A stretch of 64,000 nt of DNA from Terriglobus roseus (GCF_900102185.1 NZ_LT629690.1:1302001-1366000), one strand, 5' to 3'; positions 41,986 to 51,482 are shown, numbered from the stretch's first letter. The notes: a model not told the origin generated them from the sequence alone. Made by a program: numbers and translations.

Positions 41986-43257
41986 ATGAACGAACAGCTG
42001 GTTCGCCGCACGAGTCTCTCCTCGCTGCTGGGGTATCCCGTACGGGCGCATGACGGAAGCGTCCTCGGGCGTATTGCCGAGCTCGTCGTAGCGACCGAGG
42101 ACTCCGGAACGCACATCAGCACACTGCTCCTGACGGCTTCTGGCCGGTTGCGTAATGGCCAGGTCTATTCCGTTCCTCTCACCGCGTTGCGTTTCAGCCA
42201 TACCGGCGAGCTTCACATCAGGCAGGATGCAGATCAGCCGCAGGCCGTGGAGATTCCGCATAGCTCCGTGTTGTTAGAGCGCGACCTGCTCGACCAGCAA
42301 ATTATTGACGTACATGGCCATAAAGTGGTGCGTGTCAACGACGTCGACCTCGTATGGGAGACGCACGATGAACTCCACCGCCTGCGCATTGCAGAGGTGG
42401 AAGTGGGCATGCGTGGCGCGGTTCGCCGCCTGCTCCGTGGCCTGCCATTGAATGCGGTGGATGCGATGGCGCATCGCTTTCAGCCCCGCGTCATTCCATG
42501 GGAGTTCGTCGATCTCATTGACCGCGATCCTGCTCGCCGCGTGCGTTTGAAGATTGAAGGCGACCGCCTCTCGACCATGCATCCGTCAGACATCGCGGAC
42601 ATCCTCGAAGAGCTCGCACCCGCAGAGCGCGAGGCAGTGTTCGGCTCGTTGAATGAAGAGATCGCAGCCGAAGCACTGGAAGAGGTCGATCCAAAGCTGC
42701 AACGTTCACTGCTGGAGGGCATGGAGTCCAGCCGCGTTGCGGACATCGTAGAAGAGATGGATCCCGGTGCCGCAGCAGATCTTCTTGCAGAGCTGCCAGA
42801 GGAGCGTTCCGAAGAAATTCTTCTTGAGATGGAACCGGAAGAGCGCGCCGAGGTCGAAGAGCTGCTGGAGTTCCCGGAAGATTGGGCCGCAGGCCGTATG
42901 ACCACGGAGTATGTGGCCGTTCCCGAAGATGCGGATGTGCACCAGGCAATCGAAGCATTGCGCAGTTTCGAGGGCGATCTGGATGCAGTGAACGAAGTCT
43001 TCCTTCTGGACAGTGATGGTCGATTGAAGGGCGCTGTGACGTTGTCGAAACTTGCACTCTCCAACGGCGAAACGAAGCTGATCGATGTGAAGGAAGCACA
43101 CTTGCACACATGTTCCATTGATGCTGGAAGCCGCGCTATTGCTGAGCAATTCGATAAATACAACCTGCGTTCGCTTGCCGTGTTGGATCACGACCGTCAG
43201 CTCGCAGGTGTTATCTATCCGGAACACGTGATTGCTCTGCTAAGGGCGGGGCACTAA
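41986..43257 (+). CDS. Soluble PRC-barrel/MgtE_N/CBS regulator
   Basis: A 423-residue protein without membrane helices. Two PRC-barrel-like beta domains (about 10-80 and 90-165) precede an MgtE N-terminal superhelix (about 175-285, with MHPSDIADILEELAPAE and similar repeats) and a pair of CBS domains (285-423). In true MgtE the superhelix and CBS pair sense Mg2+ and gate a membrane domain; here that domain is absent. It is the first gene of a five-gene operon ending in an Nramp-like transporter, which it probably gates or regulates. Confidence 0.8.
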   Translation: MNEQLVRRTSLSSLLGYPVRAHDGSVLGRIAELVVATEDSGTHISTLLLTASGRLRNGQVYSVPLTALRFSHTGELHIRQDADQPQAVEIPHSSVLLERDLLDQQIIDVHGHKVVRVNDVDLVWETHDELHRLRIAEVEVGMRGAVRRLLRGLPLNAVDAMAHRFQPRVIPWEFVDLIDRDPARRVRLKIEGDRLSTMHPSDIADILEELAPAEREAVFGSLNEEIAAEALEEVDPKLQRSLLEGMESSRVADIVEEMDPGAAADLLAELPEERSEEILLEMEPEERAEVEELLEFPEDWAAGRMTTEYVAVPEDADVHQAIEALRSFEGDLDAVNEVFLLDSDGRLKGAVTLSKLALSNGETKLIDVKEAHLHTCSIDAGSRAIAEQFDKYNLRSLAVLDHDRQLAGVIYPEHVIALLRAGH

Positions 43258-43260
43258 AGC

Positions 43261-44313
43261 ATGAGGATTCTTTACGCCGGGCAGATTACTTCCTTTGATT
43301 CCGCGTGGTATCGCATTCTTGCGTTGCGCCGAGAAGGCCATGAAGTTTTCGAACTGAACACCCTGGATTACCGTCAGCAAAATCCTTTGCTGCAGAAGAT
43401 TGAATTTCGACTCGTCTGGGGACCAGAAGTTGAGCGCCTGAATCGCGACATCCTGTCGATGGCAGAAACCTTGAAGCCAGACGTGGTGTGGGCAGACAAG
43501 GTGCTTTTCATGAAGCCCTCCACGCTGGAGCATTTGCGTAAGAAGGGCATCGTCACTGTCTCGTACATGATTGACAACTTCTTCGGCCCGCGCCGCGACC
43601 CGGGTTGGAGGCTGTACGCCAAGACCATCCCGTACTACGACCTGCACTGCACGCAACGCGACGTGAATGTGACGGATTACAAGAACGCCGGCGCACGCGA
43701 CGTCATCAAAATCCAAACAGCCTATGAGCCAACCATCCACTTCGCACCGCCGGAGGGCTGGAGCGATCGTGAACGCGACCGTGATGTTTCATTCGTGGGT
43801 ACACCGTACGATCAGCGCCCAGAGTTTCTTACACGACTGGCAAACGAAGGTGGCTTTGACGTCGCGGTGAATGGCGGGTTGGTGTGGAAGCCAGCACTGG
43901 AACGTGTGGGCGGTGTTGCGTTGTATCGCGGTAACGGCGAACTGCGGAACGACGACTATCGCGAAGCGATCTGGCGTTCGCGTATCAATCTGTCATTCCT
44001 CACGCATTCCAATCAGGATGAGTTCGTTCACAAGAGTTTTGAGATTACAGCGTGTGGAGGATTCCTACTGGCCGAGCGTTCTGCCGGACACGCAGCGCGA
44101 TTTGTGGAAGACGAAGAAGCTGTGTTCTTCACTGGGTTGGAAGAGTGCATTGAAAAGGCACGGAAGTATCTGCATGACGAACCGGCGCGTACACGTATTG
44201 CACATGCGGGCTGGCAACGCGCTCTGAAGTCCGGCTATGACAACGACACGCAGGTGCGCCACATTGTGGAACGGCTGGAACCATTAGTGAGAGAGATGCA
44301 GGGAGCGGCATGA
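43261..44313 (+). CDS. CgeB-like glycosyltransferase
   Basis: A 350-residue protein resembling the CgeB/family 4-type glycosyltransferases: MRILYAGQI and FDSAWYRILAL at the start, YMIDNFFGP in the middle, and a C-terminal nucleotide-sugar domain with VSFVGTPYDQRPEFL, INLSFLTHSNQDEFVHKSFEITACGGFLL (a long acidic-aromatic motif where the donor binds) and the terminal helix. Sugar donor and acceptor cannot be told. It starts 3 bp after the PRC/MgtE_N gene and overlaps the GMC oxidoreductase gene by 4 bp, so it is tightly coupled. Confidence 0.75.
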   Translation: MRILYAGQITSFDSAWYRILALRREGHEVFELNTLDYRQQNPLLQKIEFRLVWGPEVERLNRDILSMAETLKPDVVWADKVLFMKPSTLEHLRKKGIVTVSYMIDNFFGPRRDPGWRLYAKTIPYYDLHCTQRDVNVTDYKNAGARDVIKIQTAYEPTIHFAPPEGWSDRERDRDVSFVGTPYDQRPEFLTRLANEGGFDVAVNGGLVWKPALERVGGVALYRGNGELRNDDYREAIWRSRINLSFLTHSNQDEFVHKSFEITACGGFLLAERSAGHAARFVEDEEAVFFTGLEECIEKARKYLHDEPARTRIAHAGWQRALKSGYDNDTQVRHIVERLEPLVREMQGAA

Positions 44314-45866
44314 CGTTCGATCTGGAGAAGCAGCCATTCACCAACGAAGCTTCCTATGATGTTTGCGTCATAGGTGCTGGCGCGGTGGGCATTGTGCTTA
44401 CCGTGCGATTACTGCGTGCCGGGAAGCGTGTGCTGCTGGTGGAAAGCGGCGGAACTGTCTTCGAAGACGCTTCGCAGCAACTCTATCGCACAGACGTAAC
44501 GGCGCAAGCGCACACAGGTGTTCACGTCGGACGCTTCCGTACATGGGGTGGCACCACCACGCGATGGGGCGGTCAGATTCTGCCGTTGGAGCCCATTGAT
44601 TTTGCACATCGGGACTGGGTTCCGCATAGTGGCTGGGACGTGTCACGCGAAGAGCTGATGCCGTTTTATGCGGAAGCGATTCAGTACGAAGGCCTGGGTG
44701 CTATCGGCGAAGACGCCGCGGTTTGGAAGGCTCTGGGCATGTCTAAACCTCAGCTTGGACCGGATCTTCAACCGTATTTCACGCGTTGGCTCAAGCAACC
44801 AAACTTCACGAAAGTCCACGGCGCGGAGATGGCGTCTTCGCCCAATCTCACTGTGCTGGTACACGCAAATCTGGTGGATCTGGAGCGCGCGGAAGATGGT
44901 GCACACATCCGCGCCGCAATCCTTCGCAGCCTGAATGGCACCACCGCGCGTGTAACTGCAAACGAGTTCGTACTGGCCACCGGAGCCATTGAAACCTCGC
45001 GCTTGCTTCTTCATCTGGAAGAGCAGCATGGATCTGTGTGGAACCCGAATGGCCTTGTCGGGCGCGGCTTTCAGGATCATGTGGACTGCGACGTAGTGGA
45101 TGTGGAACCGCTGAATCGCAATCGCTTTTTCGAAGCGTTCACCAACGTGCTTCTCAATGGCTACAAGTTTCACCCGAAGTTTCGCCTGACAGCGCGCGCG
45201 CAGGAGCAGCACAGAATTCTAAATGTCGCGGCGACCATGGCCTTTCACGACGACACAGAAGAGCGTGGCGCGGCAGTGAAAGCCATCGGCAAGCGCCTGC
45301 TCTATCGCCAGTGGAAAGACGTAGACAGCACGCAGGTTTCCGCGTTGATGCAGAATCTGCCGCTGTTGTTCCGGCAGACGTGGGCTTATGCAATGCGTCA
45401 TCGCGTGTACGTGGCTCCGGATGCGCGCATCACCATGCGTGTGCACTGCGAACAACAGCCCGATACTGAGAGTCGCATCACGCTCACGGAGGATCGTGAC
45501 GCGCTGGGCATGCGCCGCACCAGCCTGCGCTGGGTTATTTCAAAGTTGGAACTGGACACCATGCGGACCTTCCTACAACTGACCGGTGACGAACTGGCGA
45601 AGCAGGGGATTGCGCGCTTGAAGCCGCGCATTGATCTCACATCGGACGAAGCGATGCGTGCGCACTGCGACGATGGTCTGCATCACATTGGTGGCACGCG
45701 CATGTCCGCGGACCCTGCGAAGGGCGTAGTCGATACCAACCTGTGCATGTGGGGAACCAAGAATTTGCGACTATGCAGCGCCGGCGTCTTCCCAACCGGC
45801 GGCTATTCCAACCCTACCCATACAGCCCTGGCACTGGCGTTACGCCTGGGTGCAACGTTGGCATAG
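44310..45866 (+). CDS. GMC-type FAD oxidoreductase
   Basis: A 518-residue flavoprotein. The N-terminal FAD motif is VIGAGAVGIVLTVRLLRAG with VLLVESGG; the C-terminus has HHIGGTRMS and SNPTHTALALALRLG, matching the GMC family with its His/Asn active site. Substrates are usually alcohols, sugars or sugar alcohols. It has no signal peptide. The neighbouring glycosyltransferase (4-bp overlap) and the aldo/keto reductase 42 bp downstream suggest that a sugar or glycosylated small molecule is oxidised and reduced in one pathway. Confidence 0.8.
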   Translation: MTFDLEKQPFTNEASYDVCVIGAGAVGIVLTVRLLRAGKRVLLVESGGTVFEDASQQLYRTDVTAQAHTGVHVGRFRTWGGTTTRWGGQILPLEPIDFAHRDWVPHSGWDVSREELMPFYAEAIQYEGLGAIGEDAAVWKALGMSKPQLGPDLQPYFTRWLKQPNFTKVHGAEMASSPNLTVLVHANLVDLERAEDGAHIRAAILRSLNGTTARVTANEFVLATGAIETSRLLLHLEEQHGSVWNPNGLVGRGFQDHVDCDVVDVEPLNRNRFFEAFTNVLLNGYKFHPKFRLTARAQEQHRILNVAATMAFHDDTEERGAAVKAIGKRLLYRQWKDVDSTQVSALMQNLPLLFRQTWAYAMRHRVYVAPDARITMRVHCEQQPDTESRITLTEDRDALGMRRTSLRWVISKLELDTMRTFLQLTGDELAKQGIARLKPRIDLTSDEAMRAHCDDGLHHIGGTRMSADPAKGVVDTNLCMWGTKNLRLCSAGVFPTGGYSNPTHTALALALRLGATLA

Positions 45867-45908
45867 TCCTAAACCGCACAGGAAACGCTTAGGGGATACT
45901 GCATAAAG

Positions 45909-46892
45909 ATGGTCGATACGATTCAACTCGCGGACACCGGAAGACGCACAACGCGGCTTGGCTTCGGTGGGTCCAGCCTGATGGGCAGCATGGATCGTCG
46001 GCAGTCGCTGCGCACCTTGGAGTGGGCTTTTGACGCGGGTATTCGTCATTTTGATGTTGCGCCAATGTACGGCTATGGCGAAGCCGAGGCGTGTCTCGGC
46101 GAGTTCCTTTCGCGGCATCCGGGCGAGGTCACTGTCGCGACAAAGTTTGGTATACCTCCCGCCAAGCATCCCGGCATGATCGGCACCGCACGCCGACTTG
46201 TAACTCCGTTGGTCAAGGCGATTCCTGGATTGAAGAAGCGCGCGCAGCGCGTGGCAAAAAGCGTTGCCGGTCCGCGCGAACCGCGTGACCTATCGCCGCA
46301 GAAAGCCGCTGCATCGCTTGAGAAGAGTTTGCGCGATCTTCGTGTGGAACGCATTGATCTGTTCCTGTTGCATGACGCAACAGCAGAAGAAGTACACAGT
46401 GCGGCGTTGCTGGAGTTTCTGCAAACGGCCAAGACTGCAGGCAAGATTGGAGCATTCGGCATCGGCACGGATCGCGCGCACGTCGAGGCCATCCAGAATG
46501 AAAGCCCCGGTTATGCGCAGGTAATCCAGTGTGAGTGGTCTGTCTTTGATCCGACTCGTTCAGACGCTGCTTTCCGCATCCACCATCGTTCGCTTGGTGA
46601 CAACTTTCGATGTCTGCAGCAGTGGTTGTCCGTATCGCCACTTCGGATGAAGGAATGGTCTACAGAAGTGAATCAGGATCTATCGGACGGAGGCATTCTC
46701 AGCGAATTGATGATGCGCGCCGCTTTGCAAATGAATCCCTCCGGCTTGCTGCTGTTCTCGTCGAAGAATCAGAAACACATCTCGGAGAACGCGGCGTTTG
46801 CTGCGCCCTCGCCAAGAGATAAAGCGGCCCGCAAGCTTTACGAGAAGGTGCAGCAAGCTACTGATTCTATCCACGCGGAGTGTGACGCGTGA
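45909..46892 (+). CDS. Aldo/keto reductase
   Basis: A 327-residue NADP-dependent reductase with a TIM-barrel. The AKR tetrad is visible: Asp in HFDVAPMYGYGEAE, Tyr in the same segment, Lys in VATKFG and His in FLLHDATAEE. ALQMNPSGLLLFSSKNQKHISEN near the C-terminus is the cofactor-binding SSK pattern. It overlaps the Nramp-like gene by 4 bp. Substrate unknown. Confidence 0.82.
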   Translation: MVDTIQLADTGRRTTRLGFGGSSLMGSMDRRQSLRTLEWAFDAGIRHFDVAPMYGYGEAEACLGEFLSRHPGEVTVATKFGIPPAKHPGMIGTARRLVTPLVKAIPGLKKRAQRVAKSVAGPREPRDLSPQKAAASLEKSLRDLRVERIDLFLLHDATAEEVHSAALLEFLQTAKTAGKIGAFGIGTDRAHVEAIQNESPGYAQVIQCEWSVFDPTRSDAAFRIHHRSLGDNFRCLQQWLSVSPLRMKEWSTEVNQDLSDGGILSELMMRAALQMNPSGLLLFSSKNQKHISENAAFAAPSPRDKAARKLYEKVQQATDSIHAECDA

Positions 46893-48139
46893 AGTGGCTG
46901 AAGGTCTGGCGTTACCGCATCCTGTTCTTCCTCGCCGCACTTGGCCCAGGCTTCATCACGGCCAACGTGGACAACGATGCTGGCGGCATTTTCACGTATT
47001 CGCAGGCGGGTGCGCAATATGGCTACTCGCTGTTGTGGACGATGATTCCCATCACCATTGCGCTCATTGTGGTGCAGGAGATGTGCGCGCGCATGGGCGC
47101 GGTCACCGGTAAGGGGCTCAGCGATCTCATCCGTGAAGAGTTTGGCCTTCGTCTGACCTTCATCATCATGCTGTTGCTCGTGGTGGTGAACTTCGGCAAC
47201 GTCATCGCTGAGTTCACGGGTATTGCGGGCGCGCTAGGTCTCTTTCATGTCAGCAAATACATCGCTGTGCCCGTGTGTGCATTCCTGGTATGGGCACTTG
47301 TTGTGAAAGGTGACTACAAGAGCGTGGAGAAGATATTTCTCTTCGCCAGCGTGGTCTATCTTGCTTACATTGCAGCAGGCGTGCTCGGCAGACCCGACTG
47401 GCACACGGCATTGGTCGAGACGGTAAAACTGCCTGATCGTTCCCTGTGGCACGACCGCAATTACGTGTACATGACCATCGGCGTCATCGGTACCACCATC
47501 ACGCCGTGGATGCAGTTTTACCTTCAATCGTCCATCGTGGAGAAGGGCGTGACGGTGAAGCAGTACAAGGCCACGCGTCTTGACGTGACGATTGGCTCCA
47601 TCTTCACCGACGTTGTTGCGTGGTTCATTGTGGTGGTGTGTGCCGCCACGTTGTGGATTCACGGTGTACGCAACATCAATGTCGCAGCCGATGCCGCAGA
47701 AGCCATGCGGCCCATCGCAGGCGACTACGCATTCCTTCTCTTCGCTGCGGGTTTGTTCAATGCATCCTTGTTTGCGGCGTCCATCCTGCCGCTTTCCACT
47801 GCGTACACGGTCTGCGAAGGTCTCGGCTTTGAGAGTGGTTTGGATCGCACTTGGAAACAGGCGCCAGTCTTCTATTGGCTGTACACCATCCTCATCGCTG
47901 CAGGCGCAGCAGTTGTACTCATCCCAAACTTCCCATTGGTGAAGATGGCCGTTCTGTCACAGGTGTTGAACGGCCTGCTGCTACCTGTGGTGATGTATTT
48001 CATGTTGAAGCTGATCAACAAGCCAGAGCTGATGGGCGAGTATCGCAATCGCACATGGTTTAACGCCATCGCGTGGATCACGGGCATTTTGGTCACGGGG
48101 CTATCGCTTTTACTGGTGTGGCAATCGATACGGGGATAA
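46889..48139 (+). CDS. Nramp-related divalent metal transporter
   Basis: A 416-residue protein with about 11 membrane helices and the Nramp fold start GPGFITANVDNDAGG, with the second half GAQYGYSLL. The classical TM1 D-P-G-N reads D-A-G-G (30-33) and the TM6 M-P-H reads T-P-W (205-207), so the metal-site methionine and the His are absent. Nramp-related Mg transporters also lack that methionine, so Mg2+ or another hard cation is more likely than Fe or Mn. It is the last gene of the operon headed by the soluble MgtE-type protein, which supports the metal-transport inference. A strong terminator follows. Confidence 0.8.
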   Translation: MKWLKVWRYRILFFLAALGPGFITANVDNDAGGIFTYSQAGAQYGYSLLWTMIPITIALIVVQEMCARMGAVTGKGLSDLIREEFGLRLTFIIMLLLVVVNFGNVIAEFTGIAGALGLFHVSKYIAVPVCAFLVWALVVKGDYKSVEKIFLFASVVYLAYIAAGVLGRPDWHTALVETVKLPDRSLWHDRNYVYMTIGVIGTTITPWMQFYLQSSIVEKGVTVKQYKATRLDVTIGSIFTDVVAWFIVVVCAATLWIHGVRNINVAADAAEAMRPIAGDYAFLLFAAGLFNASLFAASILPLSTAYTVCEGLGFESGLDRTWKQAPVFYWLYTILIAAGAAVVLIPNFPLVKMAVLSQVLNGLLLPVVMYFMLKLINKPELMGEYRNRTWFNAIAWITGILVTGLSLLLVWQSIRG

Positions 48140-48152
48140 TCAGCAATCAAAC

Positions 48153-48194
48153 AAAATAAAAGGCGCCGCATTTGACTGCGGCGCCTTTTATTTT
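48153..48194. terminator. Bidirectional terminator, perfect 18-bp stem
   Basis: A perfect 18-bp inverted repeat with a 6-nt loop, GC-rich in the centre and A/T at the ends, lies between the Nramp-like gene and the converging protease gene. Confidence 0.85.
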
Positions 48195-48203
48195 GAAGAA
48201 GCT

Positions 48204-49532
48204 TTACTGCTTCGGAAAATACTTCGGCGCGTAGCCATCGGCCCATGGGTCGTAATGAGCAGCGAAAGCCGCACGGCGGCCGATGCTGGGATGACCGTAT
48301 GTCCAGAACTCGAGAAACTGGTTTGGATTCGGCAGGTCATAGCTTGTGTCGCCCAGTACCTGAAACGCTCCACGCGCCGTCTCCTGCGGATTGGTGACGA
48401 TACCGTGAATGGCCTCCATGCCGTATACGTCCGCCGCATGTTCCTGCGAACGTGACAGGGTCGAAGTAATCGGTTCAAGGAAGAAACTGAACAGCGAAAA
48501 TGCCAGCAACAGCACGGCAAGCGCACCCCAGTCGTTCTGCGTTGGGATGCCCCACGAAGCTCCAAAACGACGGATGGCCCATTGCACAAACAGGTATCCC
48601 AGGTAGAGCGTGATGAACGTGATCACCATGCTGACCAGGATGCCGCGCACAATGTGATGCAGCACGTAATGCCCACTCTCATGCCCGAAGATAAACAGGA
48701 TTTCGTCCGGTGTTCCCTTGGCAATTGACGTGTCCCACACCACCACACGCTTTGATGAGCCAAAGCCCGTCACATAGGCATTCAGCGTAGTCACCTTTTC
48801 CGACGCCTTCATCAGGAACATGCGATCCGGCGGAATGTTCATGTGACCGCGATCCGCCACATCTTCCAGTCGCTTCACCAGTTCAGGATGCGATTGCTGC
48901 AGAGGCTCAAACTTGTTGAACAACGGATCAATCACATACGGCGTAATGAAGATGCCCGCCAGCGTGATAGGAATGGAGACAATCCAGAAACCAAACCACC
49001 AGCGACGCGGAAATTTGCGGATGAACCAGAACAGCAGCATCACCAGCAGAATTCCGATCACCAAAGCAATCCCAGCACTTTTCGCCTGGTCGCCCAACCA
49101 GCTTCCCCAGCTCTGCACACTCAATCCGTACTTCAAACTCAACCAATGGCCGTAGACGCTGAATGGCGCATCCAGAAAACCTGTAATCACTACAAACAGG
49201 AGCAGGAAGGTGGCGCCCTGTAGCCAGCGGTTCTTGAAACGCGACGTTGCTGTCCGCTGCATCCACCCCACCACTCCCAGTGCCATCAGTGCCAGGGTGT
49301 ACACCAGCGACCAGATGGAGGTGGCGAAGTGCAGCACCGTACCTACCTTGTCCAGATGCTGGGCCTTGACCAGGTCTGCAGGCTTCAGTGAGTACGACGG
49401 AATGTTTCCGCCCTCAGGCGAAGAATCCAGTTCATGCTGCGCCGCGTCGTTCGCCAGCTTTTCAGCAGGTGTGGTGGCGGCGTGAAGGGGAACAGCCACA
49501 AGGAGCAACAGGAACAGCAGGAATCGACGCAT
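48204..49532 (-). CDS. M48 peptidase, Ste24/CAAX-protease-like
   Basis: A 442-residue integral membrane protease. It has a signal-like start (RRFLLFLLLLVAVPL), several hydrophobic helices, and the HEXXH zinc motif H284-E-S-G-H288 in FGHESGHYVLHH, with a likely third ligand in the EHAADVYGME segment. Ste24-type enzymes cut membrane or prenylated proteins; in bacteria related proteins do quality control of membrane proteins. It converges on the Nramp operon and is single. Confidence 0.88.
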   Translation of the reverse strand: MRRFLLFLLLLVAVPLHAATTPAEKLANDAAQHELDSSPEGGNIPSYSLKPADLVKAQHLDKVGTVLHFATSIWSLVYTLALMALGVVGWMQRTATSRFKNRWLQGATFLLLFVVITGFLDAPFSVYGHWLSLKYGLSVQSWGSWLGDQAKSAGIALVIGILLVMLLFWFIRKFPRRWWFGFWIVSIPITLAGIFITPYVIDPLFNKFEPLQQSHPELVKRLEDVADRGHMNIPPDRMFLMKASEKVTTLNAYVTGFGSSKRVVVWDTSIAKGTPDEILFIFGHESGHYVLHHIVRGILVSMVITFITLYLGYLFVQWAIRRFGASWGIPTQNDWGALAVLLLAFSLFSFFLEPITSTLSRSQEHAADVYGMEAIHGIVTNPQETARGAFQVLGDTSYDLPNPNQFLEFWTYGHPSIGRRAAFAAHYDPWADGYAPKYFPKQ

Positions 49533-49683
49533 TGCCGGTTTATAGCAGAGTTACGAACCACTCTGGCCACATAGTTTTTCTGGCCAAATATGACGGAGTA
49601 TCCGCCCCGTAAACCTCAAAGCCTGCTCTTCACTCAGAGCTTTAATGTGTTTATTTAAACAACTGTATTTTAAGGTTTTAAAT

Positions 49684-50202
49684 CTAGACTTTGAGTTTGC
49701 CTTCGGCCAGATCATGAATCATGCCTAGGTCAGCGGCTAGGAAGTCATACTCGGGAAGGGCTTCAAGTCCAGACCAGCGAATTTGCTGGAAGATCCGATT
49801 CTCCAGCTCCCCGGCAAAGCTGCGGACACGGAAAAACTGGATATCCACTGCGCCGCCGTTGCGGTAGTTATGGCGGACGCGGGTCAGCAGGGGTCCAATC
49901 TCCGCGTGGATGCCCAGTTCCTCATTCAGCTCGCGGCGTAGCGCCTCTTCTGGGCCTTCACCGGCTTCAATCTTGCCGCCGGGAAACTCCCACTTCAGGC
50001 TCATCGGTTGATCGGCCTTTCGCTGGCAGATCAGTACTTCCTCCGCGCCATCAGGGCCAGGACGAAGGATGAGCGCGGCCACCACAAGGCGAACGGTGCG
50101 AGGTAAACGCACTGCGTTTTCCCGCTTTCCGTCGAGCTTTCGAATGGCAGCTTTCTTCTTCAAGCCCTGCATCCCTCTGGCGGCGAATTGCACCACCGTC
50201 AC
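49684..50202 (-). CDS. Nudix hydrolase, MutT-like
   Basis: A 172-residue protein with a full Nudix box, G76-x5-E82-x7-R90-E91-L-x-E94-E95-x-G97-I98. The surroundings, EEVLICQRKADQPMSLKWEFPGGK, match the MutT/8-oxo-dGTP diphosphatase group, which cleans the nucleotide pool. The start is a GTG with no clear ribosome binding site; an ATG ten codons later is possible. It follows a HAD phosphatase by 30 bp, same strand. Confidence 0.82.
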   Translation of the reverse strand: MTVVQFAARGMQGLKKKAAIRKLDGKRENAVRLPRTVRLVVAALILRPGPDGAEEVLICQRKADQPMSLKWEFPGGKIEAGEGPEEALRRELNEELGIHAEIGPLLTRVRHNYRNGGAVDIQFFRVRSFAGELENRIFQQIRWSGLEALPEYDFLAADLGMIHDLAEGKLKV

Positions 50203-50232
50203 AGCAGTGTAGATGCTGAAGGGCCACTGGCC

Positions 50233-50955
50233 CTAGCCTTCGGTCGCCGGATAGTAAACGTTCCAGCCGAGTTCCGCCGATTTTTCCGCCAGCGCCACGG
50301 TCGGATTCACCGGATAGGGATGCTTTGCCATCTCCAGCATGTGCAGGTCATGCACGCTATTGCCAAAGACTGCGTCCGGGTGCGTCAGTCCTACACGGCG
50401 CAGGGCTTCCGCTTTGCCCTCGTCCGAGGGGATGTCCAGGATCGTCTCGCGCACGATGCCGTCTTCCACCGCAACACAGGCCGCTAACACGTGATCCGGC
50501 GCAATACCCAATTCCCGTACACCCTCTTCAATCATCCAGTTATTCGTGGACGATACTGCCCAGATATCCGTCCCACTGGCCTGTAACTCCTTCAGAATGG
50601 CGATCATCTCCGGAAAGAAGTGAGGCTGCACATGGTCTACGAAGTACTTTGCGGCCGATTCACGCAGGGCTTTTTCGGAAATACCGGCGTAGATGGAGGT
50701 CATCTCTCCACAAATGGCAATTTCGCCCACTTCTCCGCGGTTGTAGAGGGCATGGCGGTCCAGAATGTGGCGCGTCGCCTCTCCGGGCAGGAGGCGTGTG
50801 GCAATGGTCCAGTGCATAAATCCGGAGCCGGCATCGCCCGGCCAGAGGGTGCCGTCAAAGTCGAAAACGGCGGTGCGAGGGCGTGCATCACGCACATTTT
50901 GCAGGAATTCGCTACGGTTGAAGCGGCGAGGGCTGGCGCTTATAGCCTGATTCAT
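50233..50955 (-). CDS. HAD-superfamily phosphatase (HAD-IB)
   Basis: A 240-residue HAD phosphatase. D32 and D34 in VFDFDGTLWPGD are the nucleophile and acid/base, with AVSSTNNW as motif II and GNSVHDLHMLEMA as the last motif. The size and motif spacing resemble SerB-like or phosphoserine-type enzymes, but the substrate is open. The start ATG 50955 precedes the phosphatase fold directly; longer frames upstream carry no sequence of this family. It may form an operon with the Nudix gene downstream. Confidence 0.8.
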   Translation of the reverse strand: MNQAISASPRRFNRSEFLQNVRDARPRTAVFDFDGTLWPGDAGSGFMHWTIATRLLPGEATRHILDRHALYNRGEVGEIAICGEMTSIYAGISEKALRESAAKYFVDHVQPHFFPEMIAILKELQASGTDIWAVSSTNNWMIEEGVRELGIAPDHVLAACVAVEDGIVRETILDIPSDEGKAEALRRVGLTHPDAVFGNSVHDLHMLEMAKHPYPVNPTVALAEKSAELGWNVYYPATEG

Positions 50956-51120
50956 GCTTCTATTGTCGCAAGGCTGGATGAACCCTGCATGCACATACAG
51001 GGGTACACCTGAAGCGTTTTTGTGCTGGGTGCATCTATTCTTAAGCAGGAACGATCGCGAGACCCCCGCTAAGGCGGGTAATCCGGTCGAGCGAACATTC
51101 CCGGGAGAAGAGGCAAATCG

Positions 51121-51453
51121 ATGGCAGGACAGTTTGTAACCGAAGTGAACGACGTGGACTTTGAACAGCAGGTGCTGAAGAGCGAGACGCCCGTCCTGGT
51201 GGACTTTTGGGCCACCTGGTGCGGACCCTGTCGAGCACTCGCCCCTGTCGTGGACCAGGTTGCCGGTGAGTACGAAGGCAAGATCAAGGTCATGAAGATG
51301 GACGTGGACCGCAACGCAGCCACGCCGGGCCGTTATGGCATCCGCGGTATCCCCGCGCTGCTGCTCTTCAAGGACGGCAAGGTAGCAGAGCAGATTGTTG
51401 GCTACGTGCCCAAGGACACCATCGACAAGACCATCGGCAAGGTACTCGCGTAA
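51121..51453 (+). CDS. trxA: Thioredoxin
   Basis: A 110-residue thioredoxin with W33-C34-G35-P36-C37, the DFWATWCGPC core, the cis-Pro loop GIPALLLFKDG and normal length. It reduces cytoplasmic disulfides with electrons from thioredoxin reductase. It is a single gene with a terminator 30 bp downstream. The nearby YpdA-like reductase belongs to a related thiol system. Confidence 0.95.
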   Translation: MAGQFVTEVNDVDFEQQVLKSETPVLVDFWATWCGPCRALAPVVDQVAGEYEGKIKVMKMDVDRNAATPGRYGIRGIPALLLFKDGKVAEQIVGYVPKDTIDKTIGKVLA

Positions 51454-51482
51454 GCTGAGTCGCACGCCAAGAGGTTGCAGAA

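Noticed and set aside
51060-51076. Small CCCGC/GCGGG hairpin upstream of trxA
   Set aside because: Stem of only about five base pairs and no U-run; not enough for a terminator or riboswitch call.
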